From positions 46,047,501 to 46,111,500 of the forward strand of contig CM057482.1 in NCBI GenBank assembly GCA_030035585.1: a stretch of 64,000 bases of DNA, written 5' to 3'. This document shows, one piece after another, positions 35,083 through 46,179 of this stretch. The translations under genes were made by a program, and so were the position numbers. Positions within the stretch are counted from its first letter, which is position 1, and every line of letters starts with the position of its first letter. Below the pieces are notes generated by a model. The model was not told where the DNA came from. It did no database searches and saw only the letters and a program-made list of their open reading frames with translations. Source of the stretch: Dugong dugon. Its lineage: Eukaryota; Chordata; Mammalia; Sirenia; Dugongidae.

Positions 35083-36635
35083 GAAGGAGCCCTTGTGGTG
35101 CAGTAGTTAAGTGCTTGGCTGCTAACTGAAAGAGGTGGTTCAAACCTACCAGCCGCTCAGCGGGAGAAAGATGTGGCAGTCTACTTCTGTAAAGATTACA
35201 GCCTTGGATACATCTACTGGTCCTATCCTATCCAGAGCAAAGAAGAATGAAGAAGACAAAGACACAAGAAAAATATTAAAGAACTAATGGGCCACATGAA
35301 CCACAGCTTCTACCAGCTTGAGCCCAGAAGAACCAGATGGTACCCGGCTACCACCCATCACTCTGACAGGGGTCACAATAGGGGGTCCTGGACAGAGTGA
35401 GAGAAAAATGTAGACCAAAATTCACATTCACAAAAAAGACGAGACTTACTGGTCTGATAGACACTGGAGGAACCCCCAAGACTATGGCCCCTGGACACCC
35501 TTCTAACACAGAACTGAAGCCACTCCCAAAGCTCACCATTCACTGAAAGATTAGACAAGGCCTATAAAACAAACAATAACACATGTGAGGAACGTGCTTC
35601 TTAGATCAATCAAGTATACGAGACCAAACGGGCAACACCTGCCCAAAAGCAAAGACAGAAAGCAGGAAGGGACAGGAAATCTAGACAACTAATGGAAACA
35701 GGGGATCTGGCATGGAAAGGGGGAGCGTGCTGACACACTGCGGTGATTTCAACCAAAGTCATGAAACAATTTGTGTATAAATTTTTGAATGAGAAACTAA
35801 TATACTCTGTAAACTTTCACCTAAAACACAATAAAGTTAAAAAAAAAAAAAAATCCTATGAAGCAGTCACAACCAACAACAAAATCAACAAATTCAGCCA
35901 TCGAAAATCCTACGGATGTGGGGAAATTGGAATCCTTATCCATTGCTGGTGGGAATGCAGAATGGGACAGCTGTTGTGAAAAACATTGCGGTGGTTTCTC
36001 AAAAAAGTAAAAATAGAACTACCATAGGACCCAGCAATTCCACTCCCAGGTAAGTACCCAAAAGACTTGAAAGCAGAGACTCAAACAGATGTGTACCACA
36101 ATAGTCAAAAGATGGAAACCACCTAAACGCCCATCAGCGGATGAATGGACAAACAAAATGTACACACAGACAATAGGATACTACTCAGCTAGCTAGTAGG
36201 AAGAATGAAGTCTTGATACATACTACAGTATGGACGGGGCTGGAAGACATGCTGAGTGAAATAAGTCAATCACAAAAAGACAAATATTGTATGACCTCAT
36301 TTATATAGAAAGGTAAGAAAAGGCAAATGTAGAGAGAACAAAGTTTATTAGTGGTTACCATGGGGCGGGGAGGAAGAGGGAAAGAGCGGGACTAGTGGTG
36401 ATGGAAATATCGCGTTGATTAAGGGTAGGGTTGCACGGCCGATTATTGTAATTGCTGTCAATAAATTGTACACCTGTAAAAAGTTGAATTGACCAAAAAC
36501 AAAATAAAACAAACAACTCAGTTGACCATTGGAAAAAAAAGATTACAGCCTTGGAAACCCTACGGGGTAGTTCTACTGTCCTATAGGGTCGCTATAGGGT
36601 CGGAATCCACTAGAAGGCAATGGGTGGGTTATCTG
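35083..36635 (+). mobile_element. AfroSINE split by an L1 insertion
   Basis: The left half (35083-35208) begins ggagcccttgtggtgcagta. The right half (36538-36635) carries ccttggaaaccctacggggt and gtcggaatccactagaaggc. The break duplicates aaagattacagccttgga. Confidence 0.93.
35209..36537 (+). mobile_element. 5'-truncated L1 with probable 3' transduction
   Basis: The insert is bounded by an 18 bp perfect duplication (35191-35208 and 36538-36555). It starts inside the young L1 3' UTR and reaches the L1's own signal AATAAA (35830-35835) and a 15-A run (35839-35853). It then continues for 679 bp of older L1-derived sequence to a second AATAAA (36503-36508) and a second A run (36533-36540) next to the right duplication. 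This is the structure of read-through transcription and co-mobilised 3' flank. Confidence 0.85.
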
Positions 36636-36769
36636 TCTCGGGATCTATCAGTAACCAGGATAGAAAACAATTCTTAACACTGGGGAAATGTTTACTCATT
36701 TTAACTAGTGACTTTATTAACGAGATTTTAAAAATACAACTGCATGTACCGGAACACATAATTTGGAAT

Positions 36770-37100
36770 GTGTGCTGCTGAAGCGAGCGCGGCAACACAC
36801 GATTCGGATTCACTCTCCAAAGTTAGCAGGTAAGTACTTATGGAAGCAGTGCTGGAGCGGAGGAGGAAGGGGGCGGGGACGAAGCCTCCAGCCACCGTCA
36901 GAGATGGACAAGGGAGCGTGAGTCACAGCGGAGCATTCATCGGTCAGCCCAGGCAAAACATCGGCCTGATGGGCACCATAAAAGGAAAGGCAGGAGGAAG
37001 GTGATGCTCGGAAAAGATACGCTTTAAAGAAAAACAGAAATCTCGCGAGAGCTGCCTGAGAAAATACTCTGGCGGTCCACCTCCAAGACCTGGCAAAAGA
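36770..37100. promoter_or_regulatory. Intronic CpG-rich patch with a palindromic promoter motif
   Basis: Inside the 26.8 kb TTC23 intron this patch has many CpGs against a CpG-poor background, a GC box (gggggcgggg, about 36869-36878), and the perfect palindrome tctcgcgaga at 37041-37050, a motif typical of CpG-island promoters. A consensus plus-strand donor, GCAG|gtaagt, sits at 36829/36830. I recognise no repeat here. It could be an alternative or non-coding promoter, or an enhancer. No ORF of note is present. Confidence 0.45.
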
Positions 37101-37616
37101 AAAGGCTCCTGTGGTTCAAGTTAAGCTACATAAATGTACAAAACCAAAGTCTTGTTGCTTTCTGAAGTAGATAGATTTGGGCACGATGTTCACATTTTAA
37201 TGAGGAAACAAACAAAGCAACGTCATTAAATGAAACTCATGCTGTTTAAACACGCAATTCCAGAGAAGATGTCATGGTGAAAAATCAAGATTATAAGGAG
37301 CAGCAAAGTTTAAAACAACTCCAGTACCACAAAAGTAACTTTACAGGCCAGCCTGGAACATTAACTCTTTTAAATTCCTGTTGGGTATTCAGCAGACGCG
37401 TACAAGGCTCGCCATCTGCTGGCAAGCTTTGGTACTGCTAGTTGGGTATGCGCTCTTAATGGAGGCTCTGGATTCTGGCAGAGGATAATTTTTTTGTAGC
37501 AACACCGCTCAACGTTAAGTACTAATCACATTAGTCAGACCTCAACAGATGCAACAAATACCAGCTCTTGGACCTCTAATTTGTACATTTTCTGCTTTAA
37601 AATACACCACGTTGTT
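37101..37616. other. Unique intronic stretch
   Basis: Downstream of the CpG-rich patch. No repeat or ORF recognised. Confidence 0.5.
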
Positions 37617-37808
37617 GTTGTGTGCTTCGTGTCAGTTCCAACTTACAGTGACCCTGCACGATAGGGCAAAACTGCCTTGTGGGGTTCCCAAGGCTGTACT
37701 CCTTGAGGAAGCAGACTGCCACATCTCTCTCCTGCAGAGAGATTGTTCCAACCTTCGACCTTTTGGTTAGCAGCCAAGGGCTTTAACCACTGCACCACCA
37801 GGGCTCCT
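37617..37808 (-). mobile_element. AfroSINE, minus strand
   Basis: Antisense order: gtcagttccaacttacagtg, ataggggcaaaact-like text near 37661, gaccttttggttagcagcca, ctgcaccaccagggctcc. It has a longer middle region. Confidence 0.93.
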
Positions 37809-38286
37809 TCAAAATACACCACAGAATTTTTAACTCTTTCAGGAAGAGATTCTGGACTTGCAGACCCTCCCAGTCATTACTCTTCTTCCTCTCCATTATA
37901 TAAATGGAGTCCTACAGTATGAATTCTTCTGGGTCTGGCTTCTTTCACTAAACATTGTCTGTGACAGTCATCCATATGTTAAGCATAGGAGCAGTGTGAT
38001 CATTTACTTTGTATCAATGGCTCACAATTTTATCTGTTCTACTTTTCACGAACATTTGGGTTGTTTCTAGTTCTTACTTAATACAAATAATGTTGCTTTG
38101 AACATTCTTGGATGTGTCTTTTGGTGAACATATGTATATATTTCTGTTGGCTGTATATTTAGGAGTGATACTGCTGGGTCATAGGGCATGCAAATGTTGA
38201 AATTTAGTTTTCTAAAGTAGTTATAGTTGAGTCCCCAGGTGGAGCAAGCGGTTGATGTTCAACTATTAGCCAAGAGGTTGGCAGTT

Positions 38287-39141
38287 CACTCGAAGGCAAC
38301 TAATGACAACATCCCTTAGGTTATTATTCTTTATGAGAAAAAGCAATACAATCAATTGTGCCTCTACTACTTAATACCAACCCTTTGAAGACAGGCTTGA
38401 TAAACATTGCCCAAGAACCAATTATATCATCCTGAATGTTTCTGGGAAGAGGTTGCATCCCACATGCACAGAACTAGGCCAGAGTGCTGCTTTAAGATCA
38501 CAGGCTGGTCCTACATTATTATTGGAGGCAGTCAAGTATCTGCCAAGACAGAGCTGTTTCCCATTTAAAACTCCTGCCTGACTTCTAAACATTCACAATG
38601 TTAAACAACATTTTTTTAAAGCAAAACCACACCCTTAAGGGAAATGAGGATCACCTTTCTTTGGTAATCATATTACTAGTCAAGTATTTTCTTAGAACAG
38701 CTGCCAGCATCTGTGGCTTACTTCTCAAAGAATGAAAATAGCTGTAATTTATGGTGTCCTCACTATATTCAAGGCACTGTGCTAAGTACATAACATATGT
38801 ATTTCATCTGTGCTTCACAATAACCCTTTGACAGCGTCCCTGTTTTACAGAAGAGGAAACTGAGGTTCAGAGAAGTTGAGAACTTCCCAAATTCACAAAG
38901 GGAAGTAGAGCTGGCCCTAATCCAGGTCAATTAGCTCTAAAGCTGCCCTCCCCCTGCAGGCACCCTGCTGCCCTGCCCAGTACTGCTCATTTACTACGGG
39001 CAGTGGGTCCTGAGCTGCTTGGTGGGCTCCCAGGGACTTGGACCAAAATGGCTTCCTTGCATCTCATTCTTATCAGCGATGAATAAATCACTTCTGCAAG
39101 CAACCTCAGTTATTTCTTCCTTTATGACAAAAAAAAAAAAA
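38287..39141 (+). mobile_element. Retroposed segment with poly(A) tail inside the SINE
   Basis: The left flank aggttggcagtt (38275-38286) and right flank aggttgacagtt (39142-39153) form a one-mismatch duplication. The insert ends with a signal AATAAA at 39082-39087 and 14 A at 39129-39142. It contains a MIR relic at about 38750-38960 and no open frame of note, so its source transcript is unknown. Confidence 0.65.
38750..38960 (+). repeat. MIR relic
   Basis: caaggcactgtgctaagtac, ttttacagaagaggaaactg, aggttcagagaagttgagaa are the MIR core, carried inside the retroposed segment. Confidence 0.88.
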
Positions 39142-40676
39142 AGGTTGACAGTTTGAACCCACCCAGAGGCACCTCAGAAGACAGGCCTGGAGATCTGCTT
39201 CCAAAAGATCACAGCCTTAAAAACTCTGTGAAACAGTTCTACGCTGTGCACATGGGGTCACCATAAGTCGGAATCAACTGGACAGCAACAACAAAAGTAG
39301 TTATACCAAATATATTCCCAACAGCAGCATGTCAGAGAGCATACGAGAGCACAGCATCCTGGCCATCACTTCATATCACCAGTCTTTCAATAACTTTTAG
39401 CCATTCTAGTGGGAATGTAGTAGTATCTTATGATTTTGATTTCTCTGATGACTGATGAGATGGAACAGCTTTTTACACATTTGTTGGCCATATGGGTATC
39501 CTTTACTGGGAAAAGTCTCTTGCCCCTTTTCCCATTCAGTTGATTCTCTTTGTCTTATCGACGTATCAGAGTTCTTTATAGATGCTTGATACGAGAACTT
39601 TGTCAGTTGTATGTATTACAAATATCTTCTCCCTTTCTGTGCTTGCCTGTGGTATAAAATATGTGATGATCTAAATACATGACAACAATAGCACTGAGCA
39701 GTGGAAGATAAAGAGAGCTAACGTGATCGGAGGTCCTTGCATTGTCCAGGAAGTGGTTAAGAGGTCACTTAGAGTCTAATAAGGCAGGGATGTAAATGAC
39801 AAAACTCTATGGTAACCACGAAAAGAAAAATAAAAGAATGTATAACTTACAAGTTATAGATGGGAAAATGGAATGATAAAAATATTTGATTAATCTGATA
39901 GAAGGCAAGAAAAGAGAAAGAATAGGCATAAAATTGGTAGGGCAAACAGAAAATAAAGAGTAAGACAGATTTACAACCAAACATATCAGTAATTACCAAA
40001 AAAAATATATAAAGACTGAAAATAAAGGGATGGAAAATATAGAAAAATTTGAACTAAAAGAGAGCTAGGGCTTTAATTTTAGTATCAGGTAAAATAGATA
40101 CAGATATAAGGGACAAAGAAGAACAATGTATACATCAATAAAACAACAGATGAAGAAGATATGCTGCTGATGGATTTTCCTCCCCCCCGACAAAATAGTC
40201 TCAGAATATATAAAGCAATATATAAAGCAAAGAACCATGGGGAGACATAGTTAAATCATTAATTGTAGCTGGAGATTTAAACACACTCATCTTAAAAACT
40301 AATATATCAAATTGGCAAAAAATAAGCAAAACTATAAATTTGAATACAGAATTAATAAGGTCAACTCAATACAGGTTTATTCAAATCTTACACTCAACAA
40401 ATAAAAAATGTAGTTTCTTTTGCAGCATACTTGCAACATGCACAAAAATTTGTGACTAGGCCACAAAGGAACCTTTAATAAATTTCAACATCATACAAAT
40501 AGTTTCTGTTCATAATGCAATAAAATTTGCATATCAATGAAAACAAAATATCTTGAAAAATCCCATATATCTGGAAGTTAACAAACATATCACTGAATAA
40601 CCTTTGGGCTAAAGAACAATGAACTTGATATCAGTGATAATGCTTCATGTTAAAACTTGTGGGGTACAGTTAAAGC

Positions 40677-40856
40677 AAGGAGCCCTGGTGGCATGGTGGT
40701 GAAGTGCTTGGCTGCTAACTCAAAGGTCAGTGGTTCCAACCCACTCAGACCTGGAGATCTGCTCCCATAAAGATTACAGCCTAGGAAACTCTATGGGGCA
40801 GTTCTATAGGTTCACTATGAGTTGGAAGTGACTAGACAGCACACAACAATGGGTAA
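40677..40856 (+). mobile_element. AfroSINE, plus strand
   Basis: aaggagccctggtggcatgg, ggctgctaactcaaaggtca, ataaagattacagcctagga, atgagttggaagtgactaga. The flanks gttaaagca and gtaaagca suggest a short duplication. Confidence 0.93.
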
Positions 40857-41340
40857 AGCAGGACTTAGAGGGAAGTATTGAAGAATATCTTTGAGACATT
40901 TGGGTGAGAAAGACTTTCTAGATAAATCCATAAAGCATAAAGTGAAAATTAATGAATTTGACTCTAACAAAACTAAGAATTTCTATGCAATGAAGAACAT
41001 CATAGACAAAACTAATAAGTGGGCAATGAATATAAGAATATATTTGCAACATCAGTAACATTAGAATATACAAAAATCTTGATTATCTATAAGGAAAGTT
41101 CAGGGAACCCCAAAACAAAAATGAGAATGAATACAAACAAGAGTCTCAGAGAGGTGCTCAAACTCACTAATAAGAGAAATGTAAATAATATGTAAAAATA
41201 CTTAGATAGTGAGAATGGTCGCCCAACTAGAAGAATATAATCAATGTCACTGGATTATACATGTAGAAATTGTCATACTGCTGTAGGTTTTGTTGTGTCT
41301 GTTTTCACCACAGTAAATAATAACAATAGTTAGATAGCAC

Positions 41341-41806
41341 CTTCCACCACCCATCTGTCATACTCTGGTAGTTTGTGTGTTGCTATGATGCTGGAAGCTA
41401 TGCCACCAATATTTCAAATACCATCAAGTTCACCCATTGTAGACAGGTTTCAGGGGAGCTTCCAGACTAAAACAGATGAGGAAGAAAGGCTGGCGATCTA
41501 CTTCCAAAAATAGCCAATGAAAACCTTATGGATCACAACAGAACACTGACTGACTCACTTGCTTTGGACACAAGTCCCAAAATCACCACTAATCAGGGGT
41601 GATTACTCTCTAGAGGAAGACATCACATTTGGTGAAGTGGAGGGCCACCGAGGGTGAGGAAGACCCTTGATAAGGTGGACTGGGAAACAGCCACAATGAT
41701 GGTCTTGAACCTGACAGTGATTGTGAGGAAGACACAGGACCGGGCAACCTTTGGTACTGTCGTACGTAAGGTCGCCATGAGTCAGAGTCGACTTGATGGC
41801 AGCTAT

Positions 41807-41840
<34 letters not shown>

Positions 41841-41846
41841 CCTATG
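41341..41846 (+). mobile_element. Internally deleted RTE element with 10 bp target duplication
   Basis: Perfect tagatagcac at 41331-41340 and 41847-41856. The first part matches the RTE 5' region (gatgctggaagctatgccac; compare minus strand near 22880), a SINE-like middle (aggaagaaaggctggcgatc), and the last part matches the RTE 3' coding end (gagggccaccgagggtgagg) with (AAC)n at 41808-41840. About 2.5 kb of endonuclease/RT is missing. Confidence 0.85.
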
Positions 41847-42171
41847 TAGATAGCACATTATGCCTAAAAGGTTGGCAATGAGTAGAAAGACTGACAATAC
41901 CAAACATTGCTGGGGATATGAGAAAACAGAAACGCACTTGCCCTGCTAGTGGAGGTGCAGACTAGACTAGTGTGGCCATCGGCCGGTGCCTTGTGACCCT
42001 CCAGTGCGTACATACCCCATGACCAAGCAATCCCACTCCTGGAGTATAAACCTCTGAAAAAAATCTCACCCAGCTACATAAGTGGACCTGTACAAGGATG
42101 TTCACTGTTTACTGTTTACTGTTCTGTGCTTCAGAGTGTACATTTTACACCATGCCCTAAACCAAACCAAA

Positions 42172-42335
42172 AAAATCAAACCCATTGCCGTCTAGTCGAT
42201 TCTGACTCACAGTGACCCTATAGGACAGAGTAGAACTGCCCTATAGAGTTTCCAAGGAGCGTCTCGTGGATTTGAATTCCTGACCTTCTGGTTAGCAGCT
42301 GTAGCACTTAACCACTATGCCACCAGGGTTTCCAC
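42172..42335 (-). mobile_element. AfroSINE, minus strand
   Basis: cgtctagtcgattctgactc, gaccctataggacagagtag, gtttccaaggagcgtctcgt, aaccactatgccaccagggt. Confidence 0.95.
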
Positions 42336-42779
42336 ATCCCTTCCAGCTGTGTTTATCTGGTGTATGTAGAGAACACCCCTCTCATCACTGTGGATTTGGA
42401 GGTGTTGAAGATCTTTTCCTTTGAGGCTCTCATCATCAAATCAATCTATTGAAGCATTTTAGACTGCAGCAGTAGGGGGATAAAAGAAGGGAGAAAAAAG
42501 AGAAGGGCATGGATGGGGGTGCTGAGCAGGCAGAAAGAAAGTCTAGAGAATGAGATGAGAGCGCCAGGACCCAGAGAACACCGCACATTTAGTGACAAGC
42601 GTCCCTCATGTATGGCTTGGTTCAGCTGCTCTGACATAACTGTGCTCCTCTCTGACTTCTGGACAACAGCCATGGGCTGGAAAGGACCCTACAGAGAAGG
42701 TCCTCTCGCCTGAAGACAGAGTCTACTGGCAAAGAACCTCCAGCCATCCCATACGCAAAGTCCTAAACTCGACACTTAC
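42336..42779. other. TTC23 intron next to the fourth coding exon
   Basis: The start of the 26.8 kb intron. No repeat recognised; the short open frames at 42446-42713 lack similarity. Confidence 0.5.
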
Positions 42780-42905
42780 CGTGCCCATGACAGTTTGAGC
42801 TGTGCCTGAATTTCGATCCATTCCTCCTTTATGATCCTTCCACACTGCAGCAGCTCCTTTGTGAGTCTCTCTGCTTTGGCCAGATTCTCTGAAGCTTCCT
42901 TAAAC
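42780..42905 (-). CDS. TTC23: TTC23 coding exon (fourth recognised)
   Basis: This 126 bp exon of TTC23 was found by reading the minus strand between an acceptor (gctcag|G) and a strong donor (CG|gtaagtg). Its frame begins by completing a split Lys codon (AA|G) and reads FKEASENLAKAERLTKELLQ, then CGRIIKEEWIEIQAQLKLSW, matching human TTC23 with scattered substitutions. It forms helix pairs of the TPR array. It ends with two bases of an Arg codon (CG|A) where human TTC23 has Gln, a difference that a single base change would explain. Only 157 bp separate it from the preceding exon, while the following intron is 26.8 kb. The reading frame was missed by simple ORF calling because the exon lacks an internal ATG-initiated ORF of the same length. 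Confidence 0.93.
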
Positions 42906-43062
42906 CTGAGCTGTGTTCAGGAAAGCTCACACTGGCTTCCAGATCCTGAAAGCCCCGTCCCTAGACTTTCTCGGCTCACCCTTCCTAAGTCACTAATCAA
43001 CCTTTTTTATTGGGCCTTGGGAATGAAATCGAAGGTTATAAAGATGAGCGGTCAAAGGATAC

Positions 43063-43213
43063 TTTTGAAGTGAGATTAAGGCTCTCCCCATGGTGTGAAA
43101 AAGCTCAACCGAACACTTGAAAACATCCGTATTGTCATTATAGGGAGGCTCAATGGAGTTGGTGAGAATTTCTTGGGCTTTTTCTACATGTTGTTTTGCT
43201 TGCAATGATAGCC
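43063..43213 (-). CDS. TTC23: TTC23 coding exon (third recognised)
   Basis: This 151 bp exon of TTC23 has acceptor ttcacag|GG and donor AA|gtatcc. It completes a Gly codon split G|GG, then reads LSLQAKQHVEKAQEILTNS and continues through NTDVFKCSVELFHTMGRAL to ISLQ and a split Lys codon. This matches the human TTC23 segment that begins GLSLQAKQH. An open frame runs on past the donor, but that extension is intronic: it loses similarity exactly at the gtatcc site, and the next exon restores it. The donor gtatcc departs from consensus at +4 to +6, so it may be a weaker splice site. It is separated from the next exon by a very short 157 bp intron. Confidence 0.94.
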
Positions 43214-43907
43214 CTGTGAACAAAGAAAAAGAGGCCTCAGTTTCTCTTTCACATCAGCTGGCTAGGAATATAGTTGTTTATGGACAGGAGTCTAGTGAAA
43301 CCCCTTCCGGCATCATCCAGCGGTGTGTGGAGATGTATCTTAGCGGCACATCCGGCGTCTCCACGTGAGGCAGGTGCAGGCAACAAGATCATAATCAGTT
43401 TACCTAAAAATATCATCATGACTTAAGAAACAAAGACATGTTTTACAATGAGTACTCAAGATTCATTTTCCAAAAATGGTCCTTTGAGACATAAAATCAA
43501 CAGAACAAGCTGGAATTGAACAGCTTCGAAACCTCACCAGTGTCAGACATACAATATGTTATAATTGTAAAAAACAAAACAAATAGAATACAAGGACTAT
43601 AGCATTCTGAGCAGGAAAGAAAATACTCATGAATTTTAATGCTGGCTTTGTGACAGCAATCTTAATGAGATGGTAAAAAGGTTTAATCTTCTGTTCTTCT
43701 GTTCACCCATCTAAAATCATAGCTTTACAGGGCTATTTTAATGTGATAATACGAACATCATGATACCTACAAAAAAGTACAAACACAATTCCCAGGAGGT
43801 AACACACTAATGTGTGACAATGTTATTCCTGTGTGGTAAAAGACTAAGCACGAAACAAACCAGAGCAAAAAATTACTACTCAGAATGGGGAATTAAGGCG
43901 TCCCAGC
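43214..43907. other. TTC23 intron, unique
   Basis: Nothing recognisable; AT-rich after 43400. Confidence 0.5.
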
Positions 43908-44160
43908 GTTCTGCCAGTGGAGGCTTTCATTTCATGTTGCTATGACGCTGAATAGCTTTCAGCAGAGCTTCCAGACTAGGACAGACTAGGAAGAAAGGCC
44001 TGATGATCTACTTCTGAAAATCAGCCAATGAAAGCCCAATGGATCACAATGGTCCGATCTGCCACCCTCCTGGGGATGGTCCAGGACTGAACAGTATTTC
44101 ATTCCATTATGCAAGGGGTTGCTGTGAGTCAGGGGCCGACTCAATAGCAGCTAAGAACAA
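43908..44160 (+). mobile_element. Gly-SINE body without the tRNA head
   Basis: Begins at ctgccagtggaggctttcat, continues aggaagaaaggcctgatgat, and ends tcaggggccgactcaatagc. The tRNA-derived head is absent (5' truncation). Confidence 0.88.
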
Positions 44161-44639
44161 GTGTTCTTCCACAGGCTTGTTGATTTGTGGTAAGAGTGAC
44201 ACTGGGCATCACTGGCTTTGTTTCAGGGCTTTTCACTGCCCCACACACCCACCCTCCTTCCCATTAACATCCCCTTCCTCATACCCTTACACCCACATTC
44301 ATACTCCTAGTCTCATGTTCTTTATTACCTGGAATTGTATCTCCAATCTCTAAAAAAGCTGCCAAAATATGAAATTAATTCTGTTCCTATGTCAATACAA
44401 CCAGAAGAATATATCTTCAATGAAGAAAATCAAGTATAGGCTATTTGTGTGAGAACTATTACAAAATTTCATTTGTCTTATTATTTTTTTATAGTCACGT
44501 ATCAAAGCAACCTACCAGACACTTACTAGTGCCAATTATGCGTGCAACATTACAAAAGGCATGGTGGACTGTATTTTCGACTGTGACCCATGCCCTCAAG
44601 GAACCTGGACTCAATCTACAGCATCATGTAAGGTTTAAG

Positions 44640-44840
44640 AACACCAGCTCTGAAGGCAAACGGCCCAGACTGAATTCCTTGCTCCATCCCTTAGATGAAA
44701 TATTGGCCTCAGCTTCTTCAGCTGTAAGTGGGGACAATCATATTACCCACCTCACAGAATGGTGGGGAAGATGAAATGAGATTATGTGTGAAAAAGTTAG
44801 CAAGGTGCCTGGCACTCCATAAGATCTTAGTAAATATTAG
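44640..44840 (+). repeat. MIR relic
   Basis: gaattccttgctccatccct, ggcctcagcttcttcagctg, taagtggggacaatcatatt and gttagcaaggtgcctggcac follow MIR order. Confidence 0.8.
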
Positions 44841-45174
44841 ACTTTTTAAAACTTTAAATTGAGAAATAAGAATTAACATACAGAAAGGCAGCAGGCTATG
44901 GACAAAAGTCATCACTTGAAATCCCAGATGCCAGGACACTGGTACTAGCATTGGCACTCCTAGGCCTGGGTCTTAACATCAGCTATTTGTTAACAGTATG
45001 ATCTGGGGTGAGTTGTTTCAACTCAAAGTCAGTGTTTCCTCTGATTTTGAATGGGGGGATGGAGTTGGAAGTATATCAACTCCAAGGTCCCCTCTGGCTC
45101 TAACAGCCTTTGATTCTAACAAGTAGGATCAGTCTATAATCAGACTCTGCCAGATTTTGGGTGGCAATTCTCTT

Positions 45175-45345
45175 CTTGGCATTGTTGCATATTTTATATC
45201 TATTATCTTATTTATTCAGTGGAACAATCCAGGAGAGTTAGTCCCACCATCATCATTCTCAGGAATTTTCAGTTGAAGAAACTGAGTACAGAGAGGCAGC
45301 CTCTTGTCCTGGTATGCAGAGTTAGTGAGTAAGAAGATATGGTAT
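45175..45345 (+). repeat. MIR-like relic
   Basis: tcagttgaagaaactgagta, cagagaggcagcctcttgtc and tatgcagagttagtgagtaa match a decayed MIR. From 45346 to 46179 a further unclassified LTR-like sequence may be present near 45400-45850. Confidence 0.6.
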
Positions 45346-46179
45346 CCTGGTTGTCTGCTGATTCTACTTCCCCATATTCACTCTCCCTTCTGTTTTCCTT
45401 TGGGGACATCACAAGGATTTGGCTGAGGCCAGCCTCTCCCCTAGGATCCAGTGGAGTCCAAAGGCAGGTCTAGCCAATCAGACCTTGGCATATAACCCAA
45501 GTAGGTCCCATTAGAACCCCCAGATCCTGGGGTTTCTGTTGAGGGGAAATTCTTTTTCTCTCGGGAATGTTGTGGAGGTAAGCCTAAAGCTGTTGGCAGC
45601 CTCCCTGCTGCCATGTGGGCAAAGCCTGCCTAAGAATGGAACCAATACAGAGAAAAACAGCCAAGAGGTGAGAAAAGAGAGAAACCGGATCCCGATCACA
45701 TTGTTTAAACACCCGGATTTGGTTAAGTCTAAAGCAAGTTATACCCTTGGACTCTTTAGCTGTACGAGTCAATGAATTCCCTTTTTGTTTATGCCTTTTA
45801 TTTGTCTGGTCACCTGTAGTTAAGGGAGTCTTGATCAACACAAATATGAACGGACCCCATTCTAGGCGCCTACAGCATTCCCTGGGCTCTTCCCACAATG
45901 CCTTCAGAGCTAACAGAGTAATTCTCTCCGAAGAACCCTGCTTTTAAGATTATAAAAAGCAAAACTCAGAAGGGATAAAATCTCTTACCTTTTTTCCTTC
46001 TGAATATTTACATATTACATACCCTACTGACTATTTCTGAAAGGAAATGATTTCTCGATGTTTAGAGAGGAGAAAATCCAAGAAAACTTGATCCTTTAAT
46101 TAAGTGTGAATGAAATTTTGGGAAAAGATCAGAAAACAAATGACTGACCCTCCACCCCCTCAGTCTGAGACAAGTTCAC

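Larger units (their letters stand above)
38226..39293 (+). mobile_element. AfroSINE inserted in L1, itself split by a retroposed segment
   Basis: Left end gttgagtccccaggtggagc; right part gaacccacccagaggcacct to tcggaatcaactggacagca. The outer 12 bp duplication aaagtagttata marks the SINE insertion. The interior 38287-39141 is a separate insert. Confidence 0.85.
37855..39665 (-). mobile_element. Old L1, minus strand, split at 38226-39293
   Basis: Antisense L1 landmarks: ctggcttctttcactaaaca, ggttgtttctagttcttact, then gccattctagtgggaatgta, ttggccatatgggtatcctt. The halves join across a 12 bp duplication aaagtagttata (38214-38225 and 39294-39305). Confidence 0.85.
39670..42170 (+). mobile_element. 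Old L1, plus strand, interrupted by a SINE and an RTE derivative
   Basis: Decayed L1 text: taaatgacaaaactctatgg, agatttaaacacactcatct, gaatttctatgcaatgaaga (40977-40996), gctcaaactcactaataaga, then acattgctggggatatgaga and aagcaatcccactcctggag after the RTE insert. Inserts are at 40677-40856 and 41341-41846. Confidence 0.75.
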
